A stretch of DNA of 64,000 nucleotides from HIMB11 sp965657135 (GTDB lineage: Bacteria; Pseudomonadota; Alphaproteobacteria; Rhodobacterales; Rhodobacteraceae). The stretch covers positions 62,001 through 126,000 of the forward strand of contig CBFHNF010000002.1 in the NCBI GenBank assembly GCA_965657135.1, in the 5' to 3' direction. This document shows positions 17,697-25,747 of the stretch, piece after piece (positions within the stretch are counted from its first letter, which is position 1; every line of letters begins with the position of its first letter). Both the position numbers and the translations under genes were made by a program. The notes under the pieces were generated by a model that saw only the letters and a list, made by a program, of their open reading frames with translations, had not been told where the DNA came from and did not search any database.

Positions 17697-19370
17697 TTAG
17701 TGTGAAGGCTGCTTATCCCAATCTTCCTGTTTCGGAAGAATTTCAAAAGTATGCTCTGGGGGTGGTGAAGGCAATGTCCACTCCAATGTGTCTGCATACT
17801 CATTCCAAGGGTTCGGTGCTGTGTTACGCTTACCAGCAAGCAATGAATAGATCACGATCCCGAAGAAGAACAGGAATGATGCGAATGATAGATACGCGCC
17901 ATATGATGAGATTTTGTTCCAGTATGCGAATGCTTCTGGATAATCGATGTAACGGCGTGGCATACCCTGACGGCCCAAGAAGTGCTGTGGGAAGAACGTC
18001 AAGTTCGCACCGATAAACATCATCCAGAAGTGCAGTTTACCCGCCCACTCAGGGTAATCGCGGCCTGTCATCTTTGAGAAGTAGAAGTAGATACCTGCAA
18101 AGATACAGAAGACGGCACCCAATGACATAACATAGTGGAAGTGTGCAACCACGTAGTAGGTGTCATGATATGCACGGTCAACACCTGCTTGTGATAGAAC
18201 GATCCCTGTCACACCACCGACGGTGAAGAGGAACAAGAAACCGAATGCCCAAAGCATTGGTGTCTTAAGTTCAACCGAGCCGCCCCACATTGTTGCAATC
18301 CATGAGAACACTTTCACACCTGTTGGAACGGCAATCACCATTGTCGCCAGCATAAAGTATGACTGCTGCGTCAATGACATACCAACTGTGTACATATGGT
18401 GCGCCCAAACAACGAAGCCTAGAACACCAATCGCGATGATCGCCCAAACCATTGGTAGATAACCAAACACGGGCTTGCGAGAGAACGTCGCAATGATGTG
18501 AGAGATCAAACCAAATCCAGGAAGGATAATGATGTACACTTCTGGGTGGCCAAAGAACCATAGGATGTGTTGATACAGAACGGGATCGCCGCCACCTGCT
18601 GGATCAAAGAATGTTGTACCAAAGTTACGGTCGGTCAAAAGCATTGTGATCGCGCCTGCCAAAACGGGCAAGGACAATAGGATCAACCATGATGTGACAA
18701 AGATTGACCATGAGAACAATGGAACCTTAAACAACGTCATGCCTGGGGCACGCATGTTTAGGAATGTTGTAATCATGTTGATCGCACCTAGGATCGAAGA
18801 CGCACCTGAAACGTGTACCGCGAAAATCGCGAGGTCCATCGAAATGCCGCCTTCGTTCACGGATAGGGGTGGATATAGGACCCAACCAACACCAGAACCC
18901 AACTGTTCATTACCACCTGGTGACAAAACAGAACAAACGGCCAGTGTCGTACCAGCTACGTACAACCAAAATGAAAGGTTGTTCATGCGTGGGAAGGCCA
19001 TGTCCGGTGCACCGATCTGCAAGGGCATGAAGTAGTTACCAAAACCACCGAATAGCGCAGGAATCACAACGAAGAACATCATCAAGATGCCGTGGCCTGT
19101 AATCAAAACGTTCCATAGGTGACCGTTTGGTGTACATGCTTCTGTTGCCGCCGCAGTAAAGCGCGCGCCTTCCATACACATGTATTGTACGCCCGGATCC
19201 ATAAGCTCCATGCGCATGTAAACTGTAAATGCCACAGAAATGAAGCCAACCAACGCTGATACGATCAGGTATAGGATCCCGATATCTTTGTGGTTTGTTG
19301 ACATAAACCAACGCGTGAAAAAGCTGCGCTGATCTTCATGTTCGTGGCCGTGGATGGCTGCGTCTGCCAT
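17697..19370 (-). CDS. ctaD: Cytochrome c oxidase subunit I (aa3 type)
   Basis: 557 residues, twelve membrane helices. Heme a/a3 and CuB ligand segments are visible: the first heme a His in LITGHGILMMFF, WFFGHPEVYIIILPGFG with the His-Tyr pair, VVWAHHMYTVG with the two CuB His, and VVAHFHYVMSLGA with the heme ligands. The K and D channel residues appear typical. It reduces oxygen to water and pumps protons in the inner membrane. The other subunits are not here; in Rhodobacterales ctaD is commonly separate from the ctaC operon. A strong terminator follows the stop. Confidence 0.97.
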   Translation of the reverse strand: MADAAIHGHEHEDQRSFFTRWFMSTNHKDIGILYLIVSALVGFISVAFTVYMRMELMDPGVQYMCMEGARFTAAATEACTPNGHLWNVLITGHGILMMFFVVIPALFGGFGNYFMPLQIGAPDMAFPRMNNLSFWLYVAGTTLAVCSVLSPGGNEQLGSGVGWVLYPPLSVNEGGISMDLAIFAVHVSGASSILGAINMITTFLNMRAPGMTLFKVPLFSWSIFVTSWLILLSLPVLAGAITMLLTDRNFGTTFFDPAGGGDPVLYQHILWFFGHPEVYIIILPGFGLISHIIATFSRKPVFGYLPMVWAIIAIGVLGFVVWAHHMYTVGMSLTQQSYFMLATMVIAVPTGVKVFSWIATMWGGSVELKTPMLWAFGFLFLFTVGGVTGIVLSQAGVDRAYHDTYYVVAHFHYVMSLGAVFCIFAGIYFYFSKMTGRDYPEWAGKLHFWMMFIGANLTFFPQHFLGRQGMPRRYIDYPEAFAYWNKISSYGAYLSFASFLFFFGIVIYSLLAGKRNTAPNPWNEYADTLEWTLPSPPPEHTFEILPKQEDWDKQPSH

Positions 19371-19546
19371 AGTCTGCCTCCTGTTAACTACGAAACGGAC
19401 GAGTCATCCCGCCCAGTGAAACTTCTGACGTCGTTTTAATGTGCAATTTTTTAACAGGCAATGGCAGTATTTGCCGCATGCCTATAAAAATTACATTTTT
19501 TGAATTTGAAAGAGAGGAGTTTGATTTTATTAGGTTCTTTTTTACA

Positions 19547-20221
19547 CTAATTTTGACAAATTTGCTCAACGCCACATTCAAATGTATGTTCAAATGATTG
19601 CCTTAACGCCACATCAAGGTCAAACATCGAAACCGGCAAGCCCAAATCCACCAAACTGGTCACCCCAAATTCAGTGATGCCGCAGGGGACAATGCCATCA
19701 AAATGGTGCAAATCGGGATCCACATTTATCGAAATGCCGTGAAAAGAAACCCATTTACGCAATCGTATCCCGATTGCTGCAATTTTATCTTCGGCCAATG
19801 CACCCGTGATGGTTTTGGGTTTGTCGGGCCGTTCAACCCAAACCCCGACTCGTCCATCTCGGATAAAGCCTTGGACATTAAATTGCGCAAGCGTTGTGAT
19901 GACCCACTTCTCGAGTTGACGAACAAAATACCGCACATCGCGTCCCCGTTTGTTTAGGTCTAGCATAACATAAACAACACGTTGACCGGGGCCATGATAG
20001 GTATACTGACCGCCCCGTTTTGATGGATAAACAGGAAAGCGATCCGCCCTTAGCAGGTCCTGCGGCTTTGCTGATATCCCCGCCGTATACAAAGGTGGGT
20101 GCTCAACCAGCCATACTAATTCATCCGTGTCGCCTGCAGCGATGGCCTCGGCGCGCGCCTCCATCAAGGACACGGCCTCTTCATATTCTGTCATGCCCGA
20201 TGATACCCGCCATTCAACCAT
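19547..20221 (-). CDS. lipB: Octanoyl-[acyl-carrier-protein]:protein octanoyltransferase
   Basis: 224 residues. LipB motifs: WLVEHPPLYTAGISA, the RGGQYTYHGPGQRVVYVMLDL block that binds the acyl group, RKWVSFHGISINVDPDL with the catalytic Lys, and GIVPCGITEFGVTSL with the catalytic Cys. It moves octanoyl from ACP to the lipoyl domains of dehydrogenase complexes. It is alone on the minus strand between ctaD and tRNA-Leu. Confidence 0.95.
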   Translation of the reverse strand: MVEWRVSSGMTEYEEAVSLMEARAEAIAAGDTDELVWLVEHPPLYTAGISAKPQDLLRADRFPVYPSKRGGQYTYHGPGQRVVYVMLDLNKRGRDVRYFVRQLEKWVITTLAQFNVQGFIRDGRVGVWVERPDKPKTITGALAEDKIAAIGIRLRKWVSFHGISINVDPDLHHFDGIVPCGITEFGVTSLVDLGLPVSMFDLDVALRQSFEHTFECGVEQICQN

Positions 20222-20367
20222 TGATTTTCAACCTCGTATCCACTGTGCAGCATTAAAGGAGTTTGAACTGGGGTTGCAAGTTTGATCGTGATAATTTTTG
20301 CGTTTCTGGAAAATGCCCCCTTTTCTTTGCGTGTGCTTTCGGGGTAACTACACACTGACCACAGCGT

Positions 20368-20454
20368 GCGGCCGTGGCGGAATTGGTAGACGCGCAGCGT
20401 TGAGGTCGCTGTTCTTTAACCGGAGTGGAAGTTCGAGTCTTCTCGGCCGCACCA
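20368..20454 (+). tRNA. tRNA-Leu (anticodon GAG)
   Basis: 87 bases with CCA encoded at 20452-20454. The acceptor stem GCGGCCG pairs with CGGCCGC, A is the discriminator, and the anticodon loop TTGAGGT (20400-20406) is closed by AGCG/CGCT, giving anticodon GAG at 20402-20404. The long variable arm between anticodon and T arms is the class II form expected for leucine. The T loop has GTTCGAGTC. The 3' half is the attachment site of the following island. Confidence 0.96.
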
Positions 20455-20456
20455 TA
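20396..20456 (+). repeat. attL: 61-bp direct repeat within the 3' half of tRNA-Leu
   Basis: Bases 20396-20456 are identical to 25447-25507. The repeat starts at the anticodon stem and ends two bases past the CCA, so integration rebuilt a complete tRNA gene on the left and left a tRNA fragment on the right. This is the usual geometry for tyrosine-recombinase elements. Confidence 0.93.
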
Positions 20457-20510
20457 CCTTCAGTCCAACTTATTGATGATTCTCAGCTTTATATTGCAGG
20501 AGTTATCACT

Positions 20511-21263
20511 ATGTCACACATCCGGTACACAATCAGTCGTTTTGGCACCTATTACTACAACCGTAGAGTGCCTTCTAATGCAGTAGCAGCTAATGGATCA
20601 CATATTAGGCAAGCACTATCGTCCTGCCCAATAGAAGCAAAAGCCTATTCAACTCGTCTAAGTAGCGTACTAGAGGCTACTTGGGCTGCACATAATAATA
20701 CCACGACACCAATCAATATTCCTGCTGTTGTGGATAGCTTCAAGCCTAAGTTGTATCTCTTATCAGAGATGGCAGACGAGTACCTGTCTCTGAGGAAAAT
20801 TGATACAGCACCACCGAAGTTGGCTTTAGATACCTTCATATGTCTAGCTGGTGATAGAGATGTCGTGTCCTACACCAGAGATGATGCTAAACTGTTTGTG
20901 GATGTGTTGCTCAAGCATGGCAATGAGACAGCAACAATAAGACGTAGAATTAACTGTATCTCTGCAATACTAAATTACGCCTATGCAGAACTTGATGTTG
21001 ATAAACGCAATCCGTTTAGCCGTCTGTTCATCATGGGCGAGGGACAAGATGCCCACAAACGTGGAACCTTTACTCTAGACCAATTGAAACAAGGTTATGA
21101 CCATGCATTGTCGTCTGGTTCACAAGTTAAGCTGCTGATGCCCTTGCTAGGAGAAACTGGCTGTAGGTTAGCTGAGATAGTTGGGCTGGAACTAGACGAC
21201 TTTAGAAGAACCTTTTGTCGTGCGAACACGGAAAGACGGTACAGTACAACGTATCAAGATTGA
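20511..21263 (+). pseudogene. Tyrosine recombinase (integrase), truncated and frameshifted
   Basis: Starts at an ATG with GCAGGAG ahead, 54 bases after attL. About 230 residues match a phage-type integrase: N-terminal SAM-like core-binding domain (residues 80-165) and the start of the catalytic domain with the first catalytic Arg (ETGCRLAEI, Arg about 219). The frame then fails near the TTT at 21201-21203; the next frame continues as LEEPFVVRTRKDGTVQRIK, typical for the following integrase strand pair, up to about 21280. After that the sequence belongs to another gene. The HxxR box and the nucleophilic Tyr are absent, so it should be inactive. Confidence 0.75.
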
Positions 21264-22056
21264 TCAGTCTAAGAAGTTTGTAAGGCGTATCTTTAGTCGT
21301 GCTGATTGGAACTGTAACGGAAGGTTTTATGGTGGGTTTTGGCAGCAAGTGGGATCAGAGTATCGTAAGGAAATTTTCATCAACGACAGCCCAACAGTAG
21401 AAGTAGATTACAAAGGACTTCATGCAGCAATCCTCAGTGCTGAGAAGGGTGTGGTGTATTATGGCGACAGGTATGACCTAGGTACAATTGTCTGTCCTAG
21501 ATTGGATAAACAACAGCAACGCAAGGCAGTGAAGCTGTTGGTATTGGCAGCCATCAATGCAAAGGATCGTGGTTCAGCCTTTGGTGCTTTTAGATACAAT
21601 CAGCCTGATGGCTCCATTGAAAAGACCCTTACTAATGATGAATTAGGCTTATTGTTAGATACTTTTTTACAACAACATCCATACTTAGAAGATGGTATTT
21701 GTTCTGATAAAGGTATCAGACTTATGAATGTAGATAGCAATATTACGAACTACATCATCACTAAGTTTGTAGCCTTAAGAAAGCCAATCTTATCAGTACA
21801 TGACAGTTACATTGTAGGCACTAGAGATGTAGAACTACTCAGAGACTGTATGAGACAAGCCAGCTTACATGTTGTTGGGGCAGACTTAGCAGCAGAACAA
21901 GAAATACCATCTTATCAAGATATAATGGCAACTAGATACCCTGATAGAGATTACCACCTACAGGTATTAGATCACCACTTAACTAAACCTGCCAAGAATA
22001 AGACGACAGGATATAAACACAGATACCAAAAATATAAGACCTACAAGGAAGGGTAA
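21220..22056 (+). CDS. Island protein resembling a divergent family A DNA polymerase palm, fused to integrase remains
   Basis: 278 residues from a GTG. Residues 1-18 look like integrase; from about 20 a different protein begins (RIFSRADW, GRFYGGFWQQ). Three spaced segments recall Pol I: VEVDYKGLH (Asp63, motif A DYSQIE), RKAVKLLVL (Arg101-x3-Lys105, motif B R-x3-K), and SVHDSYIVG (Asp195, motif C VHDE), with NVDSNITNYIITKF where Pol I has N-x-PIQGTAAD. There is no exonuclease or thumb. Codon use (AGA, CTA, TTA) differs from the core genes. I do not recognise a named family; the polymerase reading is inference. Confidence 0.5.
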   Translation: MRTRKDGTVQRIKIDQSKKFVRRIFSRADWNCNGRFYGGFWQQVGSEYRKEIFINDSPTVEVDYKGLHAAILSAEKGVVYYGDRYDLGTIVCPRLDKQQQRKAVKLLVLAAINAKDRGSAFGAFRYNQPDGSIEKTLTNDELGLLLDTFLQQHPYLEDGICSDKGIRLMNVDSNITNYIITKFVALRKPILSVHDSYIVGTRDVELLRDCMRQASLHVVGADLAAEQEIPSYQDIMATRYPDRDYHLQVLDHHLTKPAKNKTTGYKHRYQKYKTYKEG

Positions 22057-22146
22057 TTGGCAGAACGTGGTATGTCGTGAGAAAGTAGCAAGAAAGCTAC
22101 CAAGTAAGACACACAGCAATCATTACTAAGACAAGTTGAAGTATGA

Positions 22147-22638
22147 TCAATGATTGACTGGTTTCGACAATACCAAAATCTCTTTCTGACCAACTTGTTT
22201 AATATGCCAACTTGACTGCTGCAGCATCTGCCCCATCAGTACATCTCGATTGTTTGCTAAGTGGCTCACAGACTCGGCCATTTTCAATAGTGAGGCTTCA
22301 AATCTATCCGTGCGACCTTCTGACTGCCTTAAGTGGTGTTCTAAGGTCTCTACTTTTTCCTTCAGAGCTTTTCTTTCTGACTTTAGAAATTCTACGGCCA
22401 ATTCATAAGCCTGTTTATCGTGTGCGAGCTGCTTGTTTTCTTCACGTAATTCGTGGATTTCTTCTGTGTCAGCAGTTTTGATGCAAAGCATTTTCGTTAA
22501 CGATAGCGCACTCTCTATTGAAACTTGTTCGTCTATAATTTCTATATCGGTGTTTCTTGCCAAAAAGCGAACAAACGAAAGTTTCCTGTTTGTGATCTCA
22601 CTGATTTGTTGGAGTGGGACTTGAGCATTTGTATTCAT
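22147..22638 (-). CDS. Coiled-coil protein with possible N-terminal DNA-binding helices
   Basis: 163 residues from the ATG at 22638 (a GTG at 22656 is possible; GGGAG lies between). Residues 8-45 (VPLQQISEITNRKLSFVRFL) look like a small helix-turn-helix; residues 60-115 are a heptad-rich coiled coil (ELREENKQLAHDKQAYEL, LKEKVETLEHHL). The plan is like KfrA or excisionase-plus-coil proteins on mobile elements, but I do not recognise the family. It runs opposite to the polymerase-like gene. Confidence 0.55.
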   Translation of the reverse strand: MNTNAQVPLQQISEITNRKLSFVRFLARNTDIEIIDEQVSIESALSLTKMLCIKTADTEEIHELREENKQLAHDKQAYELAVEFLKSERKALKEKVETLEHHLRQSEGRTDRFEASLLKMAESVSHLANNRDVLMGQMLQQSSWHIKQVGQKEILVLSKPVNH

Positions 22639-22820
22639 TCTATTCGTCGCTCCCACTTAATTACATTACCCCATCTTGGCCGATGGTTGGCTACAAAAGT
22701 ATTTCACTATACAATCATGCGGCGATAAACAGAGTCAACTTGTCTCTTGGATCTTCAAGCTCGGTTAGTGTGCGGTTTAGAAGCTAACTTTGTTTTTTGA
22801 TGCAGACATTTGGAGGATTA

Positions 22821-23009
22821 ATGAAAAAACCCAAAAGCCCTTGCATCGATGTATGTGAGTTTTCCGGGCCCAGCGGCTGGTGTTTGGGCTGTGGTCGAAC
22901 ACGTGAAGAAACTGCACGCTGGAAAAAAATGAAGCCTTATGAAGTTAATGCAATCTCGAAAGAACTTGAACGGCGTACCGCAAAAATGAACCAGCGATCT
23001 GAGCACTAG
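22821..23009 (+). CDS. DUF1289 small Cys-rich protein
   Basis: 62 residues from the ATG at 22821, chosen for the GGAGG at about 22812-22816. Pattern KSPCIDVCEFSG...WCLGCGRTREETARWKKM is the DUF1289 signature, four Cys arranged to bind a metal. Function unknown. It is the first gene of the host-like cargo of the island. Confidence 0.85.
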   Translation: MKKPKSPCIDVCEFSGPSGWCLGCGRTREETARWKKMKPYEVNAISKELERRTAKMNQRSEH

Positions 23010-23036
23010 GTTTAACTGTGCAACTGTGCTAAAAGT

Positions 23037-23317
23037 ATGCATCAGTTTGCGATTTGGCGTAGTGCAGTGAAAAACCTATTTATAGTTATAGCAGTTTTAT
23101 TTGTGTAGGTTCTGGATTCTATTTTCTTTCACCATATTTGCAGCTCAACACAGAGCCTAAAAACTGGGAAAATGGATATCAACAGCCAGTAACGCCTCGC
23201 CTCAAGAATACTCTCAATGGACTTGGGAAGGGATTTGAAGTCAGATTTTCGATAACATTACTTGCATCTAATTTCATTATAGTCTTCCATATATTTGTAA
23301 AAACTACGGAGATCTAA
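23037..23317 (+). pseudogene. Small two-helix membrane protein gene, frameshifted
   Basis: An ATG at 23037 opens 23 codons (HQFAIWRSAVKNLFIVIAVL) to a TAG at 23106. Skipping the TA at 23106-23107 restores a long frame: GSGFYFLSPYLQLNTEP, ending at a TAA at 23315-23317 after a second hydrophobic segment (SITLLASNFIIVF). The rebuilt product would be about 92 residues with two transmembrane helices. The downstream part has no start codon of its own. This fills the 309-base gap between DUF1289 and the micro-lipoprotein. Confidence 0.4.
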
Positions 23318-23318
23318 A

Positions 23319-23447
23319 ATGAAGAAACTAGGCATTGTAGCGTTATTGCTGTCTCTATCTGCTTGCGGCAGTATTGGCGGATATAGCCTAAACCCGATGG
23401 ACTACTTAGGTGGCTCTTCTGATGCAGAAGCAGAAGCGTCAGAGTAA
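23319..23447 (+). CDS. Micro-lipoprotein, 42 residues (paralogue of the one at 24029)
   Basis: ATG preceded by GGAG at good spacing. Signal peptide MKKLGIVALLLSLS with lipobox LSAC, then a 27-residue mature part CGSIGGYSLNPMDYLGG ending in an acidic tail. The mature N-terminus shares CG[ST]IG..S.NP.D[YW] with the 39-residue lipoprotein at 24029, so they are duplicates. Function unknown. Confidence 0.7.
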   Translation: MKKLGIVALLLSLSACGSIGGYSLNPMDYLGGSSDAEAEASE

Positions 23448-23555
23448 TCAAATCCAAACGAGAGCTGGCTTGAATTTATGATCGATTAGAGCCAGCTCAT
23501 TGTCGAGAGCCTTCCCGTTTGCGAATCTGGGATAAACACAAAGAGTGAAGTACGC

Positions 23556-23846
23556 ATGAAAAAAGCATACGGTATTGTTGTATACGAAAGTATTTCGGAC
23601 GAAGCGAAACTACAGGCATATGTTGAATTAGCCCCTAAGGCCTTTGATAAATACGGCGCAAAGTTTTTGACACGTGGTTATCCCTCAGTTTTAAAAGAAA
23701 ATGCTCGCAACGAGCGCACTGTTGTTGTTGAGTTTCCTAGTGTGGAGCAAGCAGAGGCATTTTACGAAAATGATGAGTACCAACTAGCCCTCGAAGCCCT
23801 CGGAGATGGTGCTGTGCGTAGTTACAAAGTATGTGAGGCTTTTTAA
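23556..23846 (+). CDS. DUF1330 family protein
   Basis: 96 residues with the ferredoxin-like DUF1330 pattern: KKAYGIVVYESI, LAPKAFDKYGAKFLTRGYP, RTVVVEFPSVEQAEAFYEN and the DEYQLALEAL helix. Family members form dimers resembling the Dabb/NIPSNAP group; role unknown. A possible micro-lipoprotein gene starts on its last base (TAATG). Confidence 0.88.
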   Translation: MKKAYGIVVYESISDEAKLQAYVELAPKAFDKYGAKFLTRGYPSVLKENARNERTVVVEFPSVEQAEAFYENDEYQLALEALGDGAVRSYKVCEAF

Positions 23847-23926
23847 TGCTACTACGATCACTATGTCTTTTAATAATCTGTGCATGCGTTGCTGGATGCA
23901 GCGTTCCCATTGTGCCGCTTATCTGA
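23846..23926 (+). CDS. Possible micro-lipoprotein, 26 residues
   Basis: The ATG overlaps the DUF1330 stop (TAATG), which would allow coupled translation. MLLRSLCLLIICACVAGC is a signal peptide with lipobox VAGC; only nine residues (SVPIVPLI and the Cys) would remain after processing. Entericidin-like peptides are similarly tiny. The length alone gives little statistical support. Confidence 0.35.
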   Translation: MLLRSLCLLIICACVAGCSVPIVPLI

Positions 23927-24028
23927 CGTCTAAAATCGATGAGCAAAAGAGCTCCTAGAGGTTAGCCTGGCGTTGCTTATAGGTGAAACGTACATCATAA
24001 TGTCGGAAACTTTTGTTATGAGGTCCAA

Positions 24029-24148
24029 ATGAAAAACTTAGCCTTGTGTTTGGTTTTTGTGGCAATGTCGTCGTGCGGCACCATTGGTATTGTCAGTTTC
24101 AATCCCGCTGATTGGTTCAGTAAAGAACCTGAATTACTCAACGAATAA
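24029..24148 (+). CDS. Micro-lipoprotein, 39 residues (paralogue of the one at 23319)
   Basis: MKNLALCLVFVAMSSC signal with lipobox, mature part CGTIGIVSFNPADWF and a short acidic tail. GAGG stands eight bases ahead of the ATG. Its mature start matches that of the 42-residue lipoprotein about 0.7 kb upstream. Function unknown. Confidence 0.65.
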   Translation: MKNLALCLVFVAMSSCGTIGIVSFNPADWFSKEPELLNE

Positions 24149-24242
24149 CGATATTGTGTAATCTAAATACTAGCTTGCCAAGAGAACTGAAGATACAGTT
24201 AGGTGGTAATTTGTTGATGTAAGAAACGAACGGACCCGAGTC

Positions 24243-24908
24243 ATGAAACGAAACGCTATGGTCGTATCTTTAATGATAGCAATGTCGTCTACCGCCGTAG
24301 TCGCAAATACTTGTGATAGCATCACAGAAATCAATGTCCTGTATCGATCGGTTGCAGAAAAAAAGGCAACGGACACTCAGATCAAACGCTTACAGCAAGA
24401 AGTAGGCGTTGTTGCAGATGGTAAATGGGGACGTATGAGCGAGTCCGCTTATAATGCGTTGCTTAAACGGTGCGATAGTTATTCCTATCCGACAGACGTC
24501 ATGCAAATTGATAATGCTACGATTACGGACTTTGTAAGTGAAAAAACGGTTTTTGAACAGCTTGCTGTCCCGATCTGTACCAACCAACGTCTTCCAATCT
24601 ACGGACAAGTACAGGCTCCTAAGAATACTGGAGCGGTCATTGGTGGAGCTATTGCCGGAGGTGTGATTGGTAAAATCGTTACTGATAACGACGGTGGTGC
24701 TGCCGTTGGTGCGTTGATAGGTGGAGCTATTGCAAACGAAAACCAGCAAAGTAACACTGTCACGAAAGTAATAGGCTATGAGAATAAAACCGTTTGCAAA
24801 GACAGTTATGTGGACATGCCAGCCAAAACCGAAAAGGGCTACGCCTATTCTACAATTCAGTTTGAGGTAGATGGTGTATCTTATACACTCGAGTTCAAGA
24901 AGAGGTAA
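24243..24908 (+). CDS. Exported protein with glycine-zipper (2TM) domain
   Basis: 221 residues. Signal peptide 1-21 (cleavage near VVA-NT). Residues 45-75 (QIKRLQQEVGVVADGKWGRMSESAYNALL) resemble a peptidoglycan-binding type 1 repeat. Residues 128-160 form a glycine zipper (GAVIGGAIAGGVIGKIV, GAAVGALIGGAIA) of the Rickettsia 17-kDa antigen kind, which inserts in the outer membrane. The C-terminal part has paired Cys. Probably a cell-envelope protein; followed eight bases later by another secreted protein. Confidence 0.75.
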   Translation: MKRNAMVVSLMIAMSSTAVVANTCDSITEINVLYRSVAEKKATDTQIKRLQQEVGVVADGKWGRMSESAYNALLKRCDSYSYPTDVMQIDNATITDFVSEKTVFEQLAVPICTNQRLPIYGQVQAPKNTGAVIGGAIAGGVIGKIVTDNDGGAAVGALIGGAIANENQQSNTVTKVIGYENKTVCKDSYVDMPAKTEKGYAYSTIQFEVDGVSYTLEFKKR

Positions 24909-24916
24909 CACAGATC

Positions 24917-25303
24917 ATGTTGAGAACATCAACGGCATTGGTTATTGCAGCATTTATGGCGCTGGGACTGAACAGTGTCAGTTGGGCACAATCAACTGAT
25001 GAAGAAATATCTGCGCTGCCAAAGCCAACGGAACAAGAGATAAAGAATCAGTGTGCGTTAATCGGTAACCTAACATTCTTGGCTATCGAAAAATTTAATA
25101 AAGGCCGTAAGCTGGATGAGGTAAACGAGGAACTTGCTGGTGTTGCGGAAACAGCCTTCAATAAAGAAGAATTCGCAGCATATAGCGATCAGTTGCGTGA
25201 ACGTTATAATGCAGCACTGCTCGACGCCTTCCTGAACGAAGGACTTAACCCCAAGGTTGTTGCCAGGAAACAAATTAGAGACTGCATCCAAGAAAATCTG
25301 TAA
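24917..25303 (+). CDS. Secreted protein of unknown function
   Basis: 128 residues. Signal peptide to about residue 24 (SVSWAQ-S). The mature part is mostly helical, with two Cys (about 46 and 123) that could form a disulfide. No family is recognised. It lies in an apparent operon with the glycine-zipper gene and is the last gene before attR; the 143 bases after it are AT-rich with no gene. Confidence 0.65.
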   Translation: MLRTSTALVIAAFMALGLNSVSWAQSTDEEISALPKPTEQEIKNQCALIGNLTFLAIEKFNKGRKLDEVNEELAGVAETAFNKEEFAAYSDQLRERYNAALLDAFLNEGLNPKVVARKQIRDCIQENL

Positions 25304-25446
25304 GGCTCTTTGCTTAGCTTTGTCACACATCTTGTCACACATTTGAAAAAAACTAGGATTTTTTTAAGGTTTAAGGCGAATTATTTTTGGTATAACTATA
25401 TATTGAGGATTTTGTTAAGTTACTGATAAGAAAGTGTTAATGTGCT

Positions 25447-25507
25447 AGCGTTGAGGTCGCTGTTCTTTAACCGGAGTGGAAGTTCGAGTCTTCTCGGCCG
25501 CACCATA
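25447..25507 (+). repeat. attR: 61-bp direct repeat, tRNA-Leu 3' fragment
   Basis: Identical over 61 bases to 20396-20456. It lacks the acceptor 5' strand and D arm, so it is not a tRNA gene. It marks the right end of the island, giving an element of 5,051 bp from one repeat start to the other. Confidence 0.93.
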
Positions 25508-25529
25508 TCACCCGATAGGGTTTTGAAAC

Positions 25530-25704
25530 TGGACCTGTCACGGTTTTGTGCCGCTCCAGCGGAAATCGCAATTTTCACCTACATAAATGGACTCGATAAC
25601 GCTCGCAGAAAACATTCGGCCCTAGACTGGAAAAGCCCTGTCGCTTTCGAACGAAAAGTGGCTTAAACGAGCACTTGGAGCGGCACAAAACCGTGACAGG
25701 TCCA
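25530..25704 (+). mobile_element. Internally deleted IS3-family element (175-bp remnant with both ends)
   Basis: Perfect 29-bp terminal inverted repeats, 25530-25558 and 25676-25704, beginning TGGACCTGTCACGG. Between them, 25571-25666 encode the last 31 residues of an IS3-type OrfB transposase in the right frame and ending at a stop: YINGLDNARRKHSAL then WKSPVAFERKVA. About 1.1 kb of transposase is missing. Flanking bases (AAC and CAC) give no clear 3-bp target duplication. It could in principle be moved by a full-length relative elsewhere. Confidence 0.85.
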
Positions 25705-25747
25705 CACTGCGCTATATTGCAGGTTCGTCTATGTAAGGAATGAAAAC

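Noticed and set aside
25442..25666. A 74-codon open frame spanning attR and the IS3 remnant
   Set aside because: It is a chance join of tRNA-fragment sequence, spacer and the transposase C-terminus; no start site and no coherent protein.
25527..25707. Target-site duplication of the IS3 remnant
   Set aside because: Flanking triplets AAC and CAC differ, so no duplication can be claimed.
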